Source: Candidatus Methylomirabilis sp. (GTDB taxonomy: Bacteria > Oederibacteriota > PGYV01 > DYJU01). Taken from it: DNA of 41,376 bases. Shown piece by piece: positions 1 to 9,063 of this stretch (within the stretch, counting starts at the first letter, position 1; the number at the start of each line of letters is the position of its first letter). A program made the position numbers and the translations under genes. The notes beneath the pieces are model-generated. The model was not told the origin of the DNA and searched no databases. It was given only the letters and a program-made list of their open reading frames with translations. Location: NCBI GenBank assembly GCA_020722985.1, contig DYJU01000010.1, positions 1 through 41,376 on the forward strand. Direction: 5' to 3'.

Positions 1-106
1 TGTAATATTCTCTTAAGAACTAATAGTCTATCTTTATTCATTATTTTTAACTTCTGTATGTGTATACCATGTCTATCCTTATTCCCATAACTTTCAATTT
101 ATAATA

Positions 107-135
107 TTGTAAAACTAATAAAGTTATGTTATAAA
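107..135 (+). promoter_or_regulatory. putative sigma-70 promoter for ugd
   Basis: TTGTAA (107-112) is followed after 17 nt by TATAAA (130-135), with a TG one base upstream of the -10 (extended -10). It lies about 30 nt before the AGGAGG ribosome-binding site of ugd. The -35 matches consensus at only 4 of 6 positions, and AT-rich DNA yields such matches by chance. Nothing else is recognisable in bases 1-106. Confidence 0.45.
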
Positions 136-166
136 TATCTTAAATATTTAATATCAGGAGGTTTTG

Positions 167-1453
167 ATGAAAATTGGTGTTGTTGGAGTAGGTTATGTGG
201 GTCTGGTAACCGGTGCATGTCTTGCAGATCTCGGCAATGATATTATCTGTGTTGATATTGATAAAAAAAAGATAAATAATTTAAAAAAAGGAATGCTTCC
301 AATATTTGAACCAGGGTTAGAAGAGTTATTAAAAAGAAACAAAAAAAGAATTAAATTCACATCTATTTTAAGAGAAGGAATTCAAAAATCAGATATAATT
401 TTTATTGCTGTTGGCACACCGCCAAAGGAAAATGGCGAAGCAGACCTTACTTTTGTTAAGAATGTTGCAAAAGGCATAGGTAAATATATAAATGGATATA
501 AAATTATAATTGATAAAAGCACTGTCCCTGTTGGAATGGGCGATATCATAGCAAGTATAATTAATTCAAATATGAAAAAGAAATATCAATTTGATGTTGT
601 TTCCTGTCCTGAATTTTTAAGAGAAGGATCTGCTATCCACGATTTTATGAATCCAGATAGAATTGTAATCGGAATATCAAAAAAAGAAGTTGGGAATAAA
701 GTGGCAGAAATTTTTAAACCATTAAACACAAAAATAATAATAACTGATATAAGAAGTGCAGAAATGATAAAATACGCTTCAAATTCTTTTTTAGCAACAA
801 AGATTTCTTTTATAAACGAGATAGCTAATATATGCGAAAGGGTTGGAGCAAATGTGAAGGTAGTTGCAGAAGTAGCAGGATTGGATAAAAGGATCGGTGG
901 ATTGTTTTTAGAAGCAGGTGCGGGTTTTGGGGGCTCCTGTTTTCCAAAAGATGTATCTGCACTTATAAATATTGCAAAACACGAAGATTATGAACCATTG
1001 ATTCTTAAGGCAGTTATGGAAACAAATAAATTGCAGAGAAAAAATATTTTTAATAAGATAAAACAGATACTCGGGACAATAGAAGGAAGGCAAATAGGTG
1101 TCCTGGGTATTGCATTTAAACCAAATACAGATGATATAAGAGATGCTGTATCTATTGATATAATAAATTTGCTTTTGCAAAAAGGTTGCAATGTAAAGGC
1201 ATTTGACCCTGCTGCAATGGAAAATGCAAAGAAGGTTTTAAAAGGTGTTCATTTTTGTAAAGATATATATTCAGTTGCAGAGGATAGCGAATGCCTTGTT
1301 ATACTGACTGAATGGAATGAATTTAAAGAAGCAGACTTAAATAAAATTAAAAAACTTATGAAAAATCCTGCTATAGTTGACGGCAGAAATATATATGACC
1401 CAAAATTTGTTAAAAAATTAGGTTTTAAATATATAGGCATTGGTAGAAATTAA
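167..1453 (+). CDS. ugd: UDP-glucose 6-dehydrogenase (UDP-glucose/GDP-mannose dehydrogenase family)
   Basis: Cytoplasmic NAD-dependent enzyme that oxidises UDP-glucose to UDP-glucuronate, a precursor for LPS or capsular sugars. The N-terminus has a Rossmann nucleotide-binding motif (GVVGVGYVGL). The middle holds the family signature CPEFLREG and the catalytic cysteine in GFGGSCFPKD, at about residue 258. The C-terminus contains the third-domain motif FKPNTDDIRD. At 428 aa it has the usual family length. The ORF track opens at a TTG immediately before an ATG; the ATG at 167 is preferred because the AGGAGG at 156-161 is correctly spaced for it. A related nucleotide-sugar dehydrogenase (such as GDP-mannose dehydrogenase) cannot be excluded on sequence alone, but UDP-glucose is the commonest substrate. 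Confidence 0.9.
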   Translation: MKIGVVGVGYVGLVTGACLADLGNDIICVDIDKKKINNLKKGMLPIFEPGLEELLKRNKKRIKFTSILREGIQKSDIIFIAVGTPPKENGEADLTFVKNVAKGIGKYINGYKIIIDKSTVPVGMGDIIASIINSNMKKKYQFDVVSCPEFLREGSAIHDFMNPDRIVIGISKKEVGNKVAEIFKPLNTKIIITDIRSAEMIKYASNSFLATKISFINEIANICERVGANVKVVAEVAGLDKRIGGLFLEAGAGFGGSCFPKDVSALINIAKHEDYEPLILKAVMETNKLQRKNIFNKIKQILGTIEGRQIGVLGIAFKPNTDDIRDAVSIDIINLLLQKGCNVKAFDPAAMENAKKVLKGVHFCKDIYSVAEDSECLVILTEWNEFKEADLNKIKKLMKNPAIVDGRNIYDPKFVKKLGFKYIGIGRN

Positions 1454-1478
1454 ATTAAAATAATCAAGGAGGGCAAAT

Positions 1479-1754
1479 ATGGGAAAGAAAGATAAAATAA
1501 AGCAGCAGACAAAACCAGTAGAAAAAGAAGAATTTACATTAAAAGAATATTTTTATATAAATGTGATTTTTTGGGTTTTTTTACTCATTTTAGCAATTTT
1601 AATATTTTTTACAACTGGCGGGCAATGGGATCCTGTGATGAAAAATGTTTTTACTTTTATTTTTTTAGTATTTGGTGGAGGTTTTACTATTGTTTCAATT
1701 TTTGATTATATTTATGAAAGGATAGCAAATAAAAATGTTCAGAATAATAATTAA
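1479..1754 (+). CDS. small two-helix membrane protein, unknown function
   Basis: A 91-residue protein I do not recognise. It begins with a short charged, lysine-rich cytoplasmic stretch, followed by two hydrophobic segments (about residues 28-47 and 56-76) that look like transmembrane helices with a short loop containing GGQWDP. It ends in a polar Asn-rich tail. A good AAGGAGG ribosome-binding site precedes the ATG. Its end overlaps the start of the next gene by 20 nt, so the two are probably co-translated. It lies between ugd and yicC, with no neighbour that fixes a role. Confidence 0.65.
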   Translation: MGKKDKIKQQTKPVEKEEFTLKEYFYINVIFWVFLLILAILIFFTTGGQWDPVMKNVFTFIFLVFGGGFTIVSIFDYIYERIANKNVQNNN

Positions 1755-2400
1755 AAAATTTTTTTTAATTATATTTTCCTTTTTTTTATCTTGCCTTTTT
1801 ATTTATGCTGAAGAAATAAAAATATCAGAAGAAGATCAATCAACGCAAGAAACAACTAAAAAGGCAGAAATAAAATCTGATATTCAAACTGATTTTACTA
1901 TTGAAATAAAAGAGTTACAGATAAAATACGAAAGATTAAAAAGTTCGTCAGAGGAAGTGAAAACAAAAATATCTGATATTTATTCTTCCTTAAATACTAT
2001 GCAGGGTGATATAAAAAAGATAGATGAAAAAAGTTTAGAAATAAAAAATTTAATTGAAGAGTTGAATTCGCAGAAAGAAAAATTTCAAATTTTAGAAGAT
2101 GATTACAAGAAAAATTTCAAAGACATAAAAAGTTTTTTGGATGATTATAATATAACTAAAGATTCTTTAAAAGGGCAGATAGATAAAATACAGAGTTGGG
2201 ATGATATTTTACAGGTGTTAAAAAAAGAAATCAATAATAATGAACTTTCAATTGCTCAACTTAAAAAGAGCATAAATGAACTAAAACAGCAATATGGACA
2301 GGATGATAATATTTTGGATGTGATTGAAAAATGGCCATATCTCAGTTTAACCGCAGCTGTAATATCGGTAATTGCTTTTTTCGTTGCGGTTTCAAAGTAA
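1735..2400 (+). CDS. secreted/membrane-anchored coiled-coil protein, unknown function
   Basis: A 221-residue protein. An N-terminal signal peptide ending near IYAEE is followed by about 150 residues of charged heptad-like sequence, probably a long coiled coil. A single hydrophobic segment sits at the extreme C-terminus (about 200-219, AAVISVIAFFVAVSK). This suggests a periplasmic coiled coil anchored at its C-terminus. The start overlaps the preceding small membrane gene. I recognise no named family; resemblance to other coiled-coil proteins would be compositional. Confidence 0.65.
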   Translation: MFRIIIKKFFLIIFSFFLSCLFIYAEEIKISEEDQSTQETTKKAEIKSDIQTDFTIEIKELQIKYERLKSSSEEVKTKISDIYSSLNTMQGDIKKIDEKSLEIKNLIEELNSQKEKFQILEDDYKKNFKDIKSFLDDYNITKDSLKGQIDKIQSWDDILQVLKKEINNNELSIAQLKKSINELKQQYGQDDNILDVIEKWPYLSLTAAVISVIAFFVAVSK

Positions 2401-2412
2401 AAAGGTGAAAAT

Positions 2413-3267
2413 ATGCCTTTGAGTATGACAGCGTGGGGAACATATAAAGATAAATTTTATTCTATAAATATAAGAAGTTTAAATTCAAAATATAAAGAAA
2501 TAAATTTGCATCTGCCACAGGAATTTTTTTCGCTTGAACCTTTTATTTATTCATTAATAAATGAAAAAATAAACCGTGGCAGAATAGATGTTTTTATTAA
2601 TATAGAAAGTTCAGATAATTTAACAATTAAAATTAACGAAAGATTATTTAAAGAAGCATATATTCAATTTAAAAAAATATTTAATAAAACAGGGGTAAAA
2701 GAAGAAATACCAGTTTCTGCACTGATACAAAATATAGAGGGTATCATTCAAAAAAAGCAAAGTGTGGATAAAAAAGTCTTTAACTGGCAAAGCGTAAAAA
2801 TAACGCTTATAAAAGCAGTTAAAAATTTATTTTTAATGAAAAAAATAGAAGGTAAAAAATTGGTTAACGATATTAAAGATAAAATAAAAGATATATATAA
2901 AGAAATTAAGAATATAAAAAAAATTTATGATAGATATAAAATTGAATATATAAACAATATAAGACAAAAAATAAAAAAAATTTTAAATGATGATGAACTA
3001 TTTAAAGATAAAGAGATTATTCAAATACTTGAAAGATTTGATATAAATGAAGAATTGGTGAGACTTACATCACATACAGAACAGATTGAGACATTATTAA
3101 AAAAGGAAAATCCAGTTGGTAAAAAGATTGATTTTTTAACTCAGGAAATAAACAGGGAAGCCAATACGATTTCATCTAAAATATCATATCTGGAAATAAC
3201 AAAAAGTATAGTTAATATAAAAGAGTTAAATGATAAAATAAGAGAACAGGTTCAAAATTTAGAATAA
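2413..3267 (+). CDS. yicC: YicC family endoribonuclease
   Basis: A 284-residue YicC-family protein; characterised members are endoribonucleases implicated in RNA turnover. The N-terminus SMTAWG corresponds to the family's usual SMTGFG start, followed by the conserved 'SLNSKY' region. The C-terminal DUF1732 signature is clear (FLTQEINREANTISSK). It sits directly upstream of gmk and rpoZ, the classic yicC-gmk-rpoZ-coaBC order of many bacteria, which supports the call. Spacing to gmk is 13 nt. Length is as expected for the family. Confidence 0.92.
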   Translation: MPLSMTAWGTYKDKFYSINIRSLNSKYKEINLHLPQEFFSLEPFIYSLINEKINRGRIDVFINIESSDNLTIKINERLFKEAYIQFKKIFNKTGVKEEIPVSALIQNIEGIIQKKQSVDKKVFNWQSVKITLIKAVKNLFLMKKIEGKKLVNDIKDKIKDIYKEIKNIKKIYDRYKIEYINNIRQKIKKILNDDELFKDKEIIQILERFDINEELVRLTSHTEQIETLLKKENPVGKKIDFLTQEINREANTISSKISYLEITKSIVNIKELNDKIREQVQNLE

Positions 3268-3280
3268 AAAGGTATCAAAA

Positions 3281-3859
3281 ATGGAAAAAGGAATTGTTTT
3301 TGTAATTTCAGGACCTTCTGGTTCCGGTAAAAGTACGATAATAAACAGATTCATCAAAAAACACAAAAAAGATTTTTTTCTTTCAATATCAGCAACAACA
3401 AGAGAACCAAGGAAAGGCGAAATAGATAAAAAGGATTATTATTTCTATACAAAAACTAAATTTAAAAGCAATATTAAAAAAAATAAATTTTTGGAATATG
3501 CAAAAGTACTTGATAATTTTTATGGAACCCCTGAAAAGCCAGTGCTTGATAATATCAATAAGGGGAAAAATGTAATTATGGATATTGACGTTCGGGGAGC
3601 AAATAAAATAAAAACCAAATTAAAAAATTGCGTTACTGTTTTTATGATGCCGCCTGACTTTAATGAACTGGAAAAACGCTTAAGAAAACGAAAAACAGAT
3701 TCAGAAAAGAGTATAAAGAAAAGATTAAAACTTGCAAAAAAAGAATTGAAAGAAAGGGAAAATTATGATTATATAATAGTAAATAAAGATTTAAAAGAAA
3801 CTATCAATTGTTTGGAGATTATAATTAAATTGGAAAAATTTAGAAGATATAAAATTTAA
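3281..3859 (+). CDS. gmk: guanylate kinase
   Basis: Cytoplasmic ATP:GMP phosphotransferase making GDP. The P-loop is GPSGSGKST near the N-terminus. SATTREPRKGE is the GMP-binding loop, and DIDVRGANKIK and the Lys/Arg-rich lid follow. The length of 192 aa is typical. It lies between yicC and rpoZ in the conserved gene order. Lysine and isoleucine enrichment reflects the AT-rich genome. Confidence 0.95.
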   Translation: MEKGIVFVISGPSGSGKSTIINRFIKKHKKDFFLSISATTREPRKGEIDKKDYYFYTKTKFKSNIKKNKFLEYAKVLDNFYGTPEKPVLDNINKGKNVIMDIDVRGANKIKTKLKNCVTVFMMPPDFNELEKRLRKRKTDSEKSIKKRLKLAKKELKERENYDYIIVNKDLKETINCLEIIIKLEKFRRYKI

Positions 3860-3872
3860 AGGAGGTAGTATT

Positions 3873-4100
3873 ATGAAAAAATTAAATTATGATATTGATG
3901 ACATAGAAAAAAGGATACCTAGTAAATACGCCGCGATTATTGCTATAGCAAGCAGAGCTAAACAGATACTTGATAATCCTGGAGATTTAGATGACACTTT
4001 AAGAAAAAATAAACCCGTTGTTGCTGCCATTATGGAATTTATGCAGGACAAAGTGAAATATCCTGAATTTAATATTACTAAAATAAATGAAGAGGATTAA
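3873..4100 (+). CDS. rpoZ: DNA-directed RNA polymerase omega subunit
   Basis: A 75-residue small subunit that helps assemble and stabilise RNA polymerase around the beta-prime subunit. The region SKYAAIIAIASRAKQI matches the conserved omega helix (S/RxxLV..AakRArqL), followed by KPVVAAIMEF, corresponding to the family's KPv..AleEi. An AAGGAGG site precedes the ATG. It lies between gmk and coaBC, its usual position. Confidence 0.9.
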   Translation: MKKLNYDIDDIEKRIPSKYAAIIAIASRAKQILDNPGDLDDTLRKNKPVVAAIMEFMQDKVKYPEFNITKINEED

Positions 4101-4106
4101 TACAAA

Positions 4107-5273
4107 TTGGCAAAAATTGTTCTTGGGATTACTGGCAGTATTGCCGCATATAAAGCATGTGATATTATCCGTGAATTTAAGAAAAAGAACAACGAAGTAA
4201 TTTGCATAATGACTTCTGCAGCAAAGGAGTTTATAACTCCGCTTACCCTCGCAACATTAAGTGAAAATCCAGTTTATGATGACATCTTTTATTTTAGCAA
4301 AAATTATAATTCAAAGATTAAACATATTGACCTTTCGCAGGATTGTGATTTAATTTTAGTTGTTCCAGCAACTGCTAATATAATAGGAAAAATTGCTTCA
4401 GGTATTGCAGATGATCTTTTAACAGCAACAGTCATGGCAAGTAAAAAGCCAGTTTTATTTGCACCGGCAATGAATAAGAATATGTGGGAAAATAACATTG
4501 TTAAAGAAAATGTAGTAAAACTAAAAAAATTTGGCTATAAATTCGTAGGTCCTAAAAAAGGATTGCTTGCCTGCGGCGATTATGGGGATGGACATATAGA
4601 AGATACTGAAAAAATAGTAAATGAAGCAATTTCTTTATTAAAAAAAAAATCTTTAAAAAATAAAACTGTTTTAATTCTTTCCGGACCAACAGCAGAAAAA
4701 ATTGATGATATACGTTACATTACTAACGCATCATCTGGTAAAACAGGTTTTTTTTTAGCAAATGAAGCTAAAGCGAGAGGAGCAAATGTTATTTTTATTA
4801 CGGGAAAAACAGATCTTATTCCCGATGCAGATATCTGTCAAAAAATAGAATCTGCCAATGATATGTTTGAAATGGCAAAAAAATATTTTAAGAAATCAGA
4901 TATAATAATAAGTGCTGCAGCAGTAGGAGATTTTACAGTTGAAAAAATAGATGGTAAAATTCCACGTGAAAAAAATTTAAATTTAAAATTAAAACCAACT
5001 AAAGATATACTTGGTTTTTTGGGCGTAAATAAAAAAAATAAAAAAATTATAGGGTTTTCAGCAGAAATCGGAAATAATCTAAAAAGAGCAAAAGAAAAAA
5101 TAAAAAGAAAAAATCTGGACTTTATAGTGGTAAATGATGTAACTAAGAAAGATTGCGGGTTTGGCTCGGACCATAATGATATAATAATTTTAAATAAAAA
5201 AGGTAAAGTTGTTTTCAGTGGGGGAGGAACAAAAGAATTTCTGGCAGAAAAAATTTTAGATTGTATTGAATAA
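4107..5273 (+). CDS. coaBC: bifunctional phosphopantothenoylcysteine decarboxylase / phosphopantothenate-cysteine ligase
   Basis: Coenzyme A synthesis enzyme: the N-terminal CoaC half decarboxylates phosphopantothenoylcysteine, and the C-terminal CoaB half couples phosphopantothenate to cysteine. CoaC motifs are GITGSIAAYKA (flavin site), the active-site His in KHIDL, PAMNKNMW and the substrate-clamp cysteine in LLACGDYGDG. CoaB starts near residue 190 with NASSGKTGFFLA. The length of 388 aa is normal. The start is TTG (4107), served by GAGGA inside the end of rpoZ; no better ATG lies upstream. Confidence 0.95.
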   Translation: MAKIVLGITGSIAAYKACDIIREFKKKNNEVICIMTSAAKEFITPLTLATLSENPVYDDIFYFSKNYNSKIKHIDLSQDCDLILVVPATANIIGKIASGIADDLLTATVMASKKPVLFAPAMNKNMWENNIVKENVVKLKKFGYKFVGPKKGLLACGDYGDGHIEDTEKIVNEAISLLKKKSLKNKTVLILSGPTAEKIDDIRYITNASSGKTGFFLANEAKARGANVIFITGKTDLIPDADICQKIESANDMFEMAKKYFKKSDIIISAAAVGDFTVEKIDGKIPREKNLNLKLKPTKDILGFLGVNKKNKKIIGFSAEIGNNLKRAKEKIKRKNLDFIVVNDVTKKDCGFGSDHNDIIILNKKGKVVFSGGGTKEFLAEKILDCIE

Positions 5274-5291
5274 TAAAAAAGGAAATTCAAC

Positions 5292-6893
5292 ATGAAGAAA
5301 TTTTTTATATGTTTGAATATTTTTTTTATATTTTTTTCACCATTGTTTGCAGAACCTATTGATATTAAAAAATTACCATTATATAAGGATGAGATTATTA
5401 TAAAATATAAAGATAGCATAAAAGATGAAGATTTAGAAAAAATGGGAAAAAGATATAATACAGAGTTTAAGTTAAAAGAAGAAGCAATTTCGTATATTGA
5501 GAGAAAATATAATCTCAAACTTAAAAAAAATTATTTTAAAAATATTCCTTTTTCATGTTATAAAATTTTTGATATTAATTTGATGCAAAGTATTGTTAAA
5601 GAACTTTCAAATGAAGAAATAATAGAATATGCTGAGCCCAACTATTTTAGATATGCTCTTTATACCCCACTTTCTACCCCGGATGATACTTATTATCAGA
5701 ATGGTTCTTTATGGGGATTTAATAAAATTCAGGCAGATTATGCTTTGAATAATATATTTTTTGATACTTTAAAAAATAAAAAAATAATAGTTGCAGTTAT
5801 TGACACGGGTATTGGTTGTGGTAATAACTGTTTTCAAGAAGATTTACAGGGAAGGACTATAAATGGTATTAATATACTTAATCCTGCGGAGTCGCCATCA
5901 GATGATGGAATTTCTTTAGGGCATGGAACTTTTGTTGCAGGAATAATTGCGGCAAATATTAATAATGCAACAGGCATTGCCGGTGTATCTTTATGCAATG
6001 CAACATATACAGCAAATGTTCTGGTTATGCCAGTTAAAGTTTTAGATTCAGAAGGAAACGGTTCTGATGATGTTGTATATACGGGTATTATCTGGGCAGT
6101 GGATAACGGTGCAAAAGTTTTAAATTTGAGTTTTGGTGGAGAAGAAGACAGTATAACTTTGAGAAATGCGATAAATTATGCTTATTCAAAAAATTGTATC
6201 ATTGTTGCTGCAGCAGGTAATTCGGACACATATACTTTTTATCCAGCTGCATACTCAAATGTAATAAGTGTAGGAGCATCAAATATACTTGATAAAAAGG
6301 CTGATTTTTCAAATACCGGGAAAATAGATGTCTGTGCGCCAGGAGAGGATATTTATAGTACAGATAATAAACTTTCTTGTTATAAGTATTCTCAGGCAAG
6401 CGGAACATCCTTTGCTGCTCCTTATGTAAGCGGTCTTGCAGCTTTGCTTTTACTTTATTTTGATAATTTAACTCCGATTAAAGTAAGAAATATAATTGAA
6501 CAAACAAGCGATGATATAGAAGAAACAGGATTTGATAAAAAAACAGGGTGGGGGAGGATAAATGTTTATCGGGCATTACAACTTGATTATAAAAAAGTAT
6601 CAGAAATAAAAACATATAATTGGCCCAATCCTTTTTCTCCAGAAAAAGATATAAATACCAATATAGAAATTATTTTAAATGAACTTACTGATATAACAGT
6701 TGAAATTTATGATGCTGGCGGTGATCTTGTATGGAAAAAGGAAATAAAAAGAAGCGAATTAAATTATGGGCATAACACTATTACATGGAATGGGAAAAAC
6801 ATGCAGGGCAGGACAGTAAATAACGGAGTATATTTTTATGTGGTTAAAAATCCTGAAATTATAGGTAAAAATAAAATTGCAGTTCTTTATTAA
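5292..6893 (+). CDS. secreted S8 (subtilisin-like) serine peptidase with FlgD/T9SS-like C-terminal domain
   Basis: A 533-residue secreted protease. A signal peptide ends near LFAEP. A propeptide-like region of about 100 residues follows (EIIIKYKDS... AEPNY, inhibitor I9-like). The catalytic triad blocks are Asp in VIDTGIG, His in LGHGTFVAG and Ser in GTSFAAPYVSG, with the oxyanion Asn in AAAGNSD. After about residue 440 comes a beta-rich domain starting NWPNPFSP and ending in GVYFYVV...KIAVLY, resembling the FlgD Ig-like or T9SS type A sorting fold. The next gene, 9 nt away, encodes a PorV-like outer-membrane protein, so surface display or type-IX-like export is a reasonable inference. Confidence 0.9.
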   Translation: MKKFFICLNIFFIFFSPLFAEPIDIKKLPLYKDEIIIKYKDSIKDEDLEKMGKRYNTEFKLKEEAISYIERKYNLKLKKNYFKNIPFSCYKIFDINLMQSIVKELSNEEIIEYAEPNYFRYALYTPLSTPDDTYYQNGSLWGFNKIQADYALNNIFFDTLKNKKIIVAVIDTGIGCGNNCFQEDLQGRTINGINILNPAESPSDDGISLGHGTFVAGIIAANINNATGIAGVSLCNATYTANVLVMPVKVLDSEGNGSDDVVYTGIIWAVDNGAKVLNLSFGGEEDSITLRNAINYAYSKNCIIVAAAGNSDTYTFYPAAYSNVISVGASNILDKKADFSNTGKIDVCAPGEDIYSTDNKLSCYKYSQASGTSFAAPYVSGLAALLLLYFDNLTPIKVRNIIEQTSDDIEETGFDKKTGWGRINVYRALQLDYKKVSEIKTYNWPNPFSPEKDINTNIEIILNELTDITVEIYDAGGDLVWKKEIKRSELNYGHNTITWNGKNMQGRTVNNGVYFYVVKNPEIIGKNKIAVLY

Positions 6894-6902
6894 GAGGAAA
6901 AA

Positions 6903-7889
6903 ATGAAAAAATTTTTATATATATTTTTTATATTATTAATTTCTTTTAATTTAAAAGCAGAAGGAGGGCAGGCATTTGCTTTTTTAAAGAATAATTTTGG
7001 AGTAAGGGCTGCTGGTATGGGCGGCAGTTTTGTATCTATATCAAATGATGTATCCTGCATTTATTACAATCCAGCAGGACTTTTGAATTTAAATGATTTA
7101 GAACTTACCGCTGAAACACAGGTTTTGAGTTTTGGCAGGAGTTTAAATTATGTGGCTCTTGGCAAACCTTTTAAAATAAATAAAATATCCTACGCAACTG
7201 GATTTTCATGGATAAATTATTCATCAGGTTCAGATATAGAAGAAAGAAAAACAAATTCTTTTGAACCAGAAAGCAGATTTTCAAATAATGCAAATATTTT
7301 TGTTTTTTCAACAGCAACCAGATTGATGAAAAATTTTTATATTGGTGGAAATTTTAAATTTTTATTTCAAAACATAAAGGATGTAAAAGGCAGTGGCATA
7401 GGTTTTGATTTTGGAGTTGTTTTAAAAATTTTTGATAATTTAAACGCTGGTTTTACACTGCAAAATATAAGCACAAATATAAACTGGAATAACAATTCTC
7501 GCATTGAAAAAGTTCCACAATATTTTCTATCTGGTATTTCCTATGAATTTATAAATTTATTTGGATTAAATAAATTTGATTTAATAACCGGGGGGGATAT
7601 GATTTATGCAGGTCCTGATCATTTTAAATTAAAATTTGGTGGTGAATTATTAATTGATAAATTTATAGCAATAAGAACAGGTTTTAATGATACATTAACG
7701 TTAGGATTTGGAATAAAAATTACTCCAACAGAAATTTTTTTAGTAAAAATAGATTATTCCTTTTCCCGGGATTTAATTTTAACTGATGAATTCAACCATA
7801 GAATCGGTATTACCATTGACTATGTAATACCACATTGGGGAGTTTCAGATAAAAGAGAAAGCGAAACAAAAGAATCAAATCAATGGTAA
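6903..7889 (+). CDS. PorV/PorQ (UPF0164) family outer-membrane beta-barrel protein
   Basis: A 328-residue protein. A signal peptide (cleavage near LKAEG) is followed by the family's signature N-terminal block VRAAGMGGSFVSISND, then YYNPAGL. The rest alternates polar and hydrophobic residues as in an outer-membrane beta-barrel. In Bacteroidota, PorV helps the type IX secretion system deliver proteins with C-terminal sorting domains. Here the gene lies directly after such a protein (the S8 peptidase). A paralogue is encoded at 34053-35000. Function beyond the barrel is inferred. Confidence 0.85.
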   Translation: MKKFLYIFFILLISFNLKAEGGQAFAFLKNNFGVRAAGMGGSFVSISNDVSCIYYNPAGLLNLNDLELTAETQVLSFGRSLNYVALGKPFKINKISYATGFSWINYSSGSDIEERKTNSFEPESRFSNNANIFVFSTATRLMKNFYIGGNFKFLFQNIKDVKGSGIGFDFGVVLKIFDNLNAGFTLQNISTNINWNNNSRIEKVPQYFLSGISYEFINLFGLNKFDLITGGDMIYAGPDHFKLKFGGELLIDKFIAIRTGFNDTLTLGFGIKITPTEIFLVKIDYSFSRDLILTDEFNHRIGITIDYVIPHWGVSDKRESETKESNQW

Positions 7890-7893
7890 AAAA

Positions 7894-9030
7894 ATGGAAA
7901 TAAAAAAGAAAAAAATACTTTTTACAGAGTATTTTTCATTTGTAGGTGGAGGTCAGGTTGTTCTTTTGAACCTGATTAAAAATTTGAAAAAAGATTATGA
8001 GATTAAAGTCCTTTTGTTAAATGAAGGGAAATTAGTTAAAGAATTAGAAAAAGTCGGTATTGATTATTATATAATAAAAGCGCCATTAAAAGTAAAATAT
8101 AGATATTTCTGGAATATTTTACCTGTTATTTTTAAAATTTATCAATTGTTAAAAAAAATAAAACCGGATTTAATTTATGCAAATTGTTTTTTTGCAATAA
8201 AACTTTTAATGCCAGCAATAAGATTATTAAAGATAAAAACAATCTGGCATAAACACGTCATCATAGATAAAAAATACAATTCTTATCTTGCTGGTCAGAT
8301 AAGAAAGTATTCCAAATTAGTAAATATCATCATCTGTGTTTCTTATGCTGTAAGAGAATCACTTATAAATATAGGTGTGAATAAAGATAAATTAAAGGTA
8401 ATTTATAATGGTATAGAAATTCCAGAATTAAATATCAAAAAAGAGAGAAAAAAAATCAGAGAAAAATATAAAATAAAAAATGAATTTTTAATAGGGACTA
8501 TTGGTTTTTTTAGAGAAAATAAAGGTTTTGATATTTTTATAAAATGCGCATATGAATTAAAGAAAAAAATAAAAAATTTAAAATTTATATTGGCAGGTAA
8601 ATCAGATATAGGCACAGGTTCTTATGAGATAAAATTAAGAAATTTAATAAGGGATCTAAAATTAAATGATAATTTTATTTTCCCTGGATATGTTGATAGA
8701 TATAAAATATTACCCGCTTTTGATTTATTTATTTTGTCTTCTTATGCTGAACCATTCGGATTAATAACTCTGGAAGCTTTATCTCTTAATATCCCGGTTG
8801 TTGCTTTTGCAACAGGCGGAAGCAAAGAAATAATAAAAAATGGATATAATGGCTTTTTGGTTAATAAAGTTAACTATAAACTTTTAGCCGAAAAAGTATT
8901 ATATGTTTTGAAAAACAGAAAACATTTAAGAAAAATAAGCAAAAATGCCAGCAAATATATATGGGAAAAATTTGGAATAAAAAAACAGATAATAGAAATA
9001 AAAAAAATCATTAATAGATTAATTGCGTAA
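7894..9030 (+). CDS. GT4-type glycosyltransferase (GT-B fold)
   Basis: A 378-residue cytoplasmic or peripheral-membrane glycosyltransferase. The N-terminal domain has GGGQVVLLNL, typical of family 4 enzymes that bind the acceptor. The C-terminal domain has IYNGI, GTIGFFRENKG and the sugar-nucleotide motif EPFGLITLEALSLNIPVVA with the E-x7-E arrangement, then GGSKEIIKNGYNG. The donor and acceptor cannot be deduced. It likely acts in LPS or exopolysaccharide assembly, consistent with ugd and the polysaccharide genes further along. It lies 4 nt after the porV-like gene. Confidence 0.88.
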   Translation: MEIKKKKILFTEYFSFVGGGQVVLLNLIKNLKKDYEIKVLLLNEGKLVKELEKVGIDYYIIKAPLKVKYRYFWNILPVIFKIYQLLKKIKPDLIYANCFFAIKLLMPAIRLLKIKTIWHKHVIIDKKYNSYLAGQIRKYSKLVNIIICVSYAVRESLINIGVNKDKLKVIYNGIEIPELNIKKERKKIREKYKIKNEFLIGTIGFFRENKGFDIFIKCAYELKKKIKNLKFILAGKSDIGTGSYEIKLRNLIRDLKLNDNFIFPGYVDRYKILPAFDLFILSSYAEPFGLITLEALSLNIPVVAFATGGSKEIIKNGYNGFLVNKVNYKLLAEKVLYVLKNRKHLRKISKNASKYIWEKFGIKKQIIEIKKIINRLIA

Positions 9031-9063
9031 AACTTTAATTAAGAATAAACGTCAAATGAAAAA

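Noticed and set aside
4838-5518. 226 aa minus-strand ORF
   Set aside because: It is antisense to coaBC and the start of the subtilase gene, Phe/Ser/Ile-rich as expected for the complement of Lys/Glu/Asn-rich coding sequence, and has no recognisable domain.
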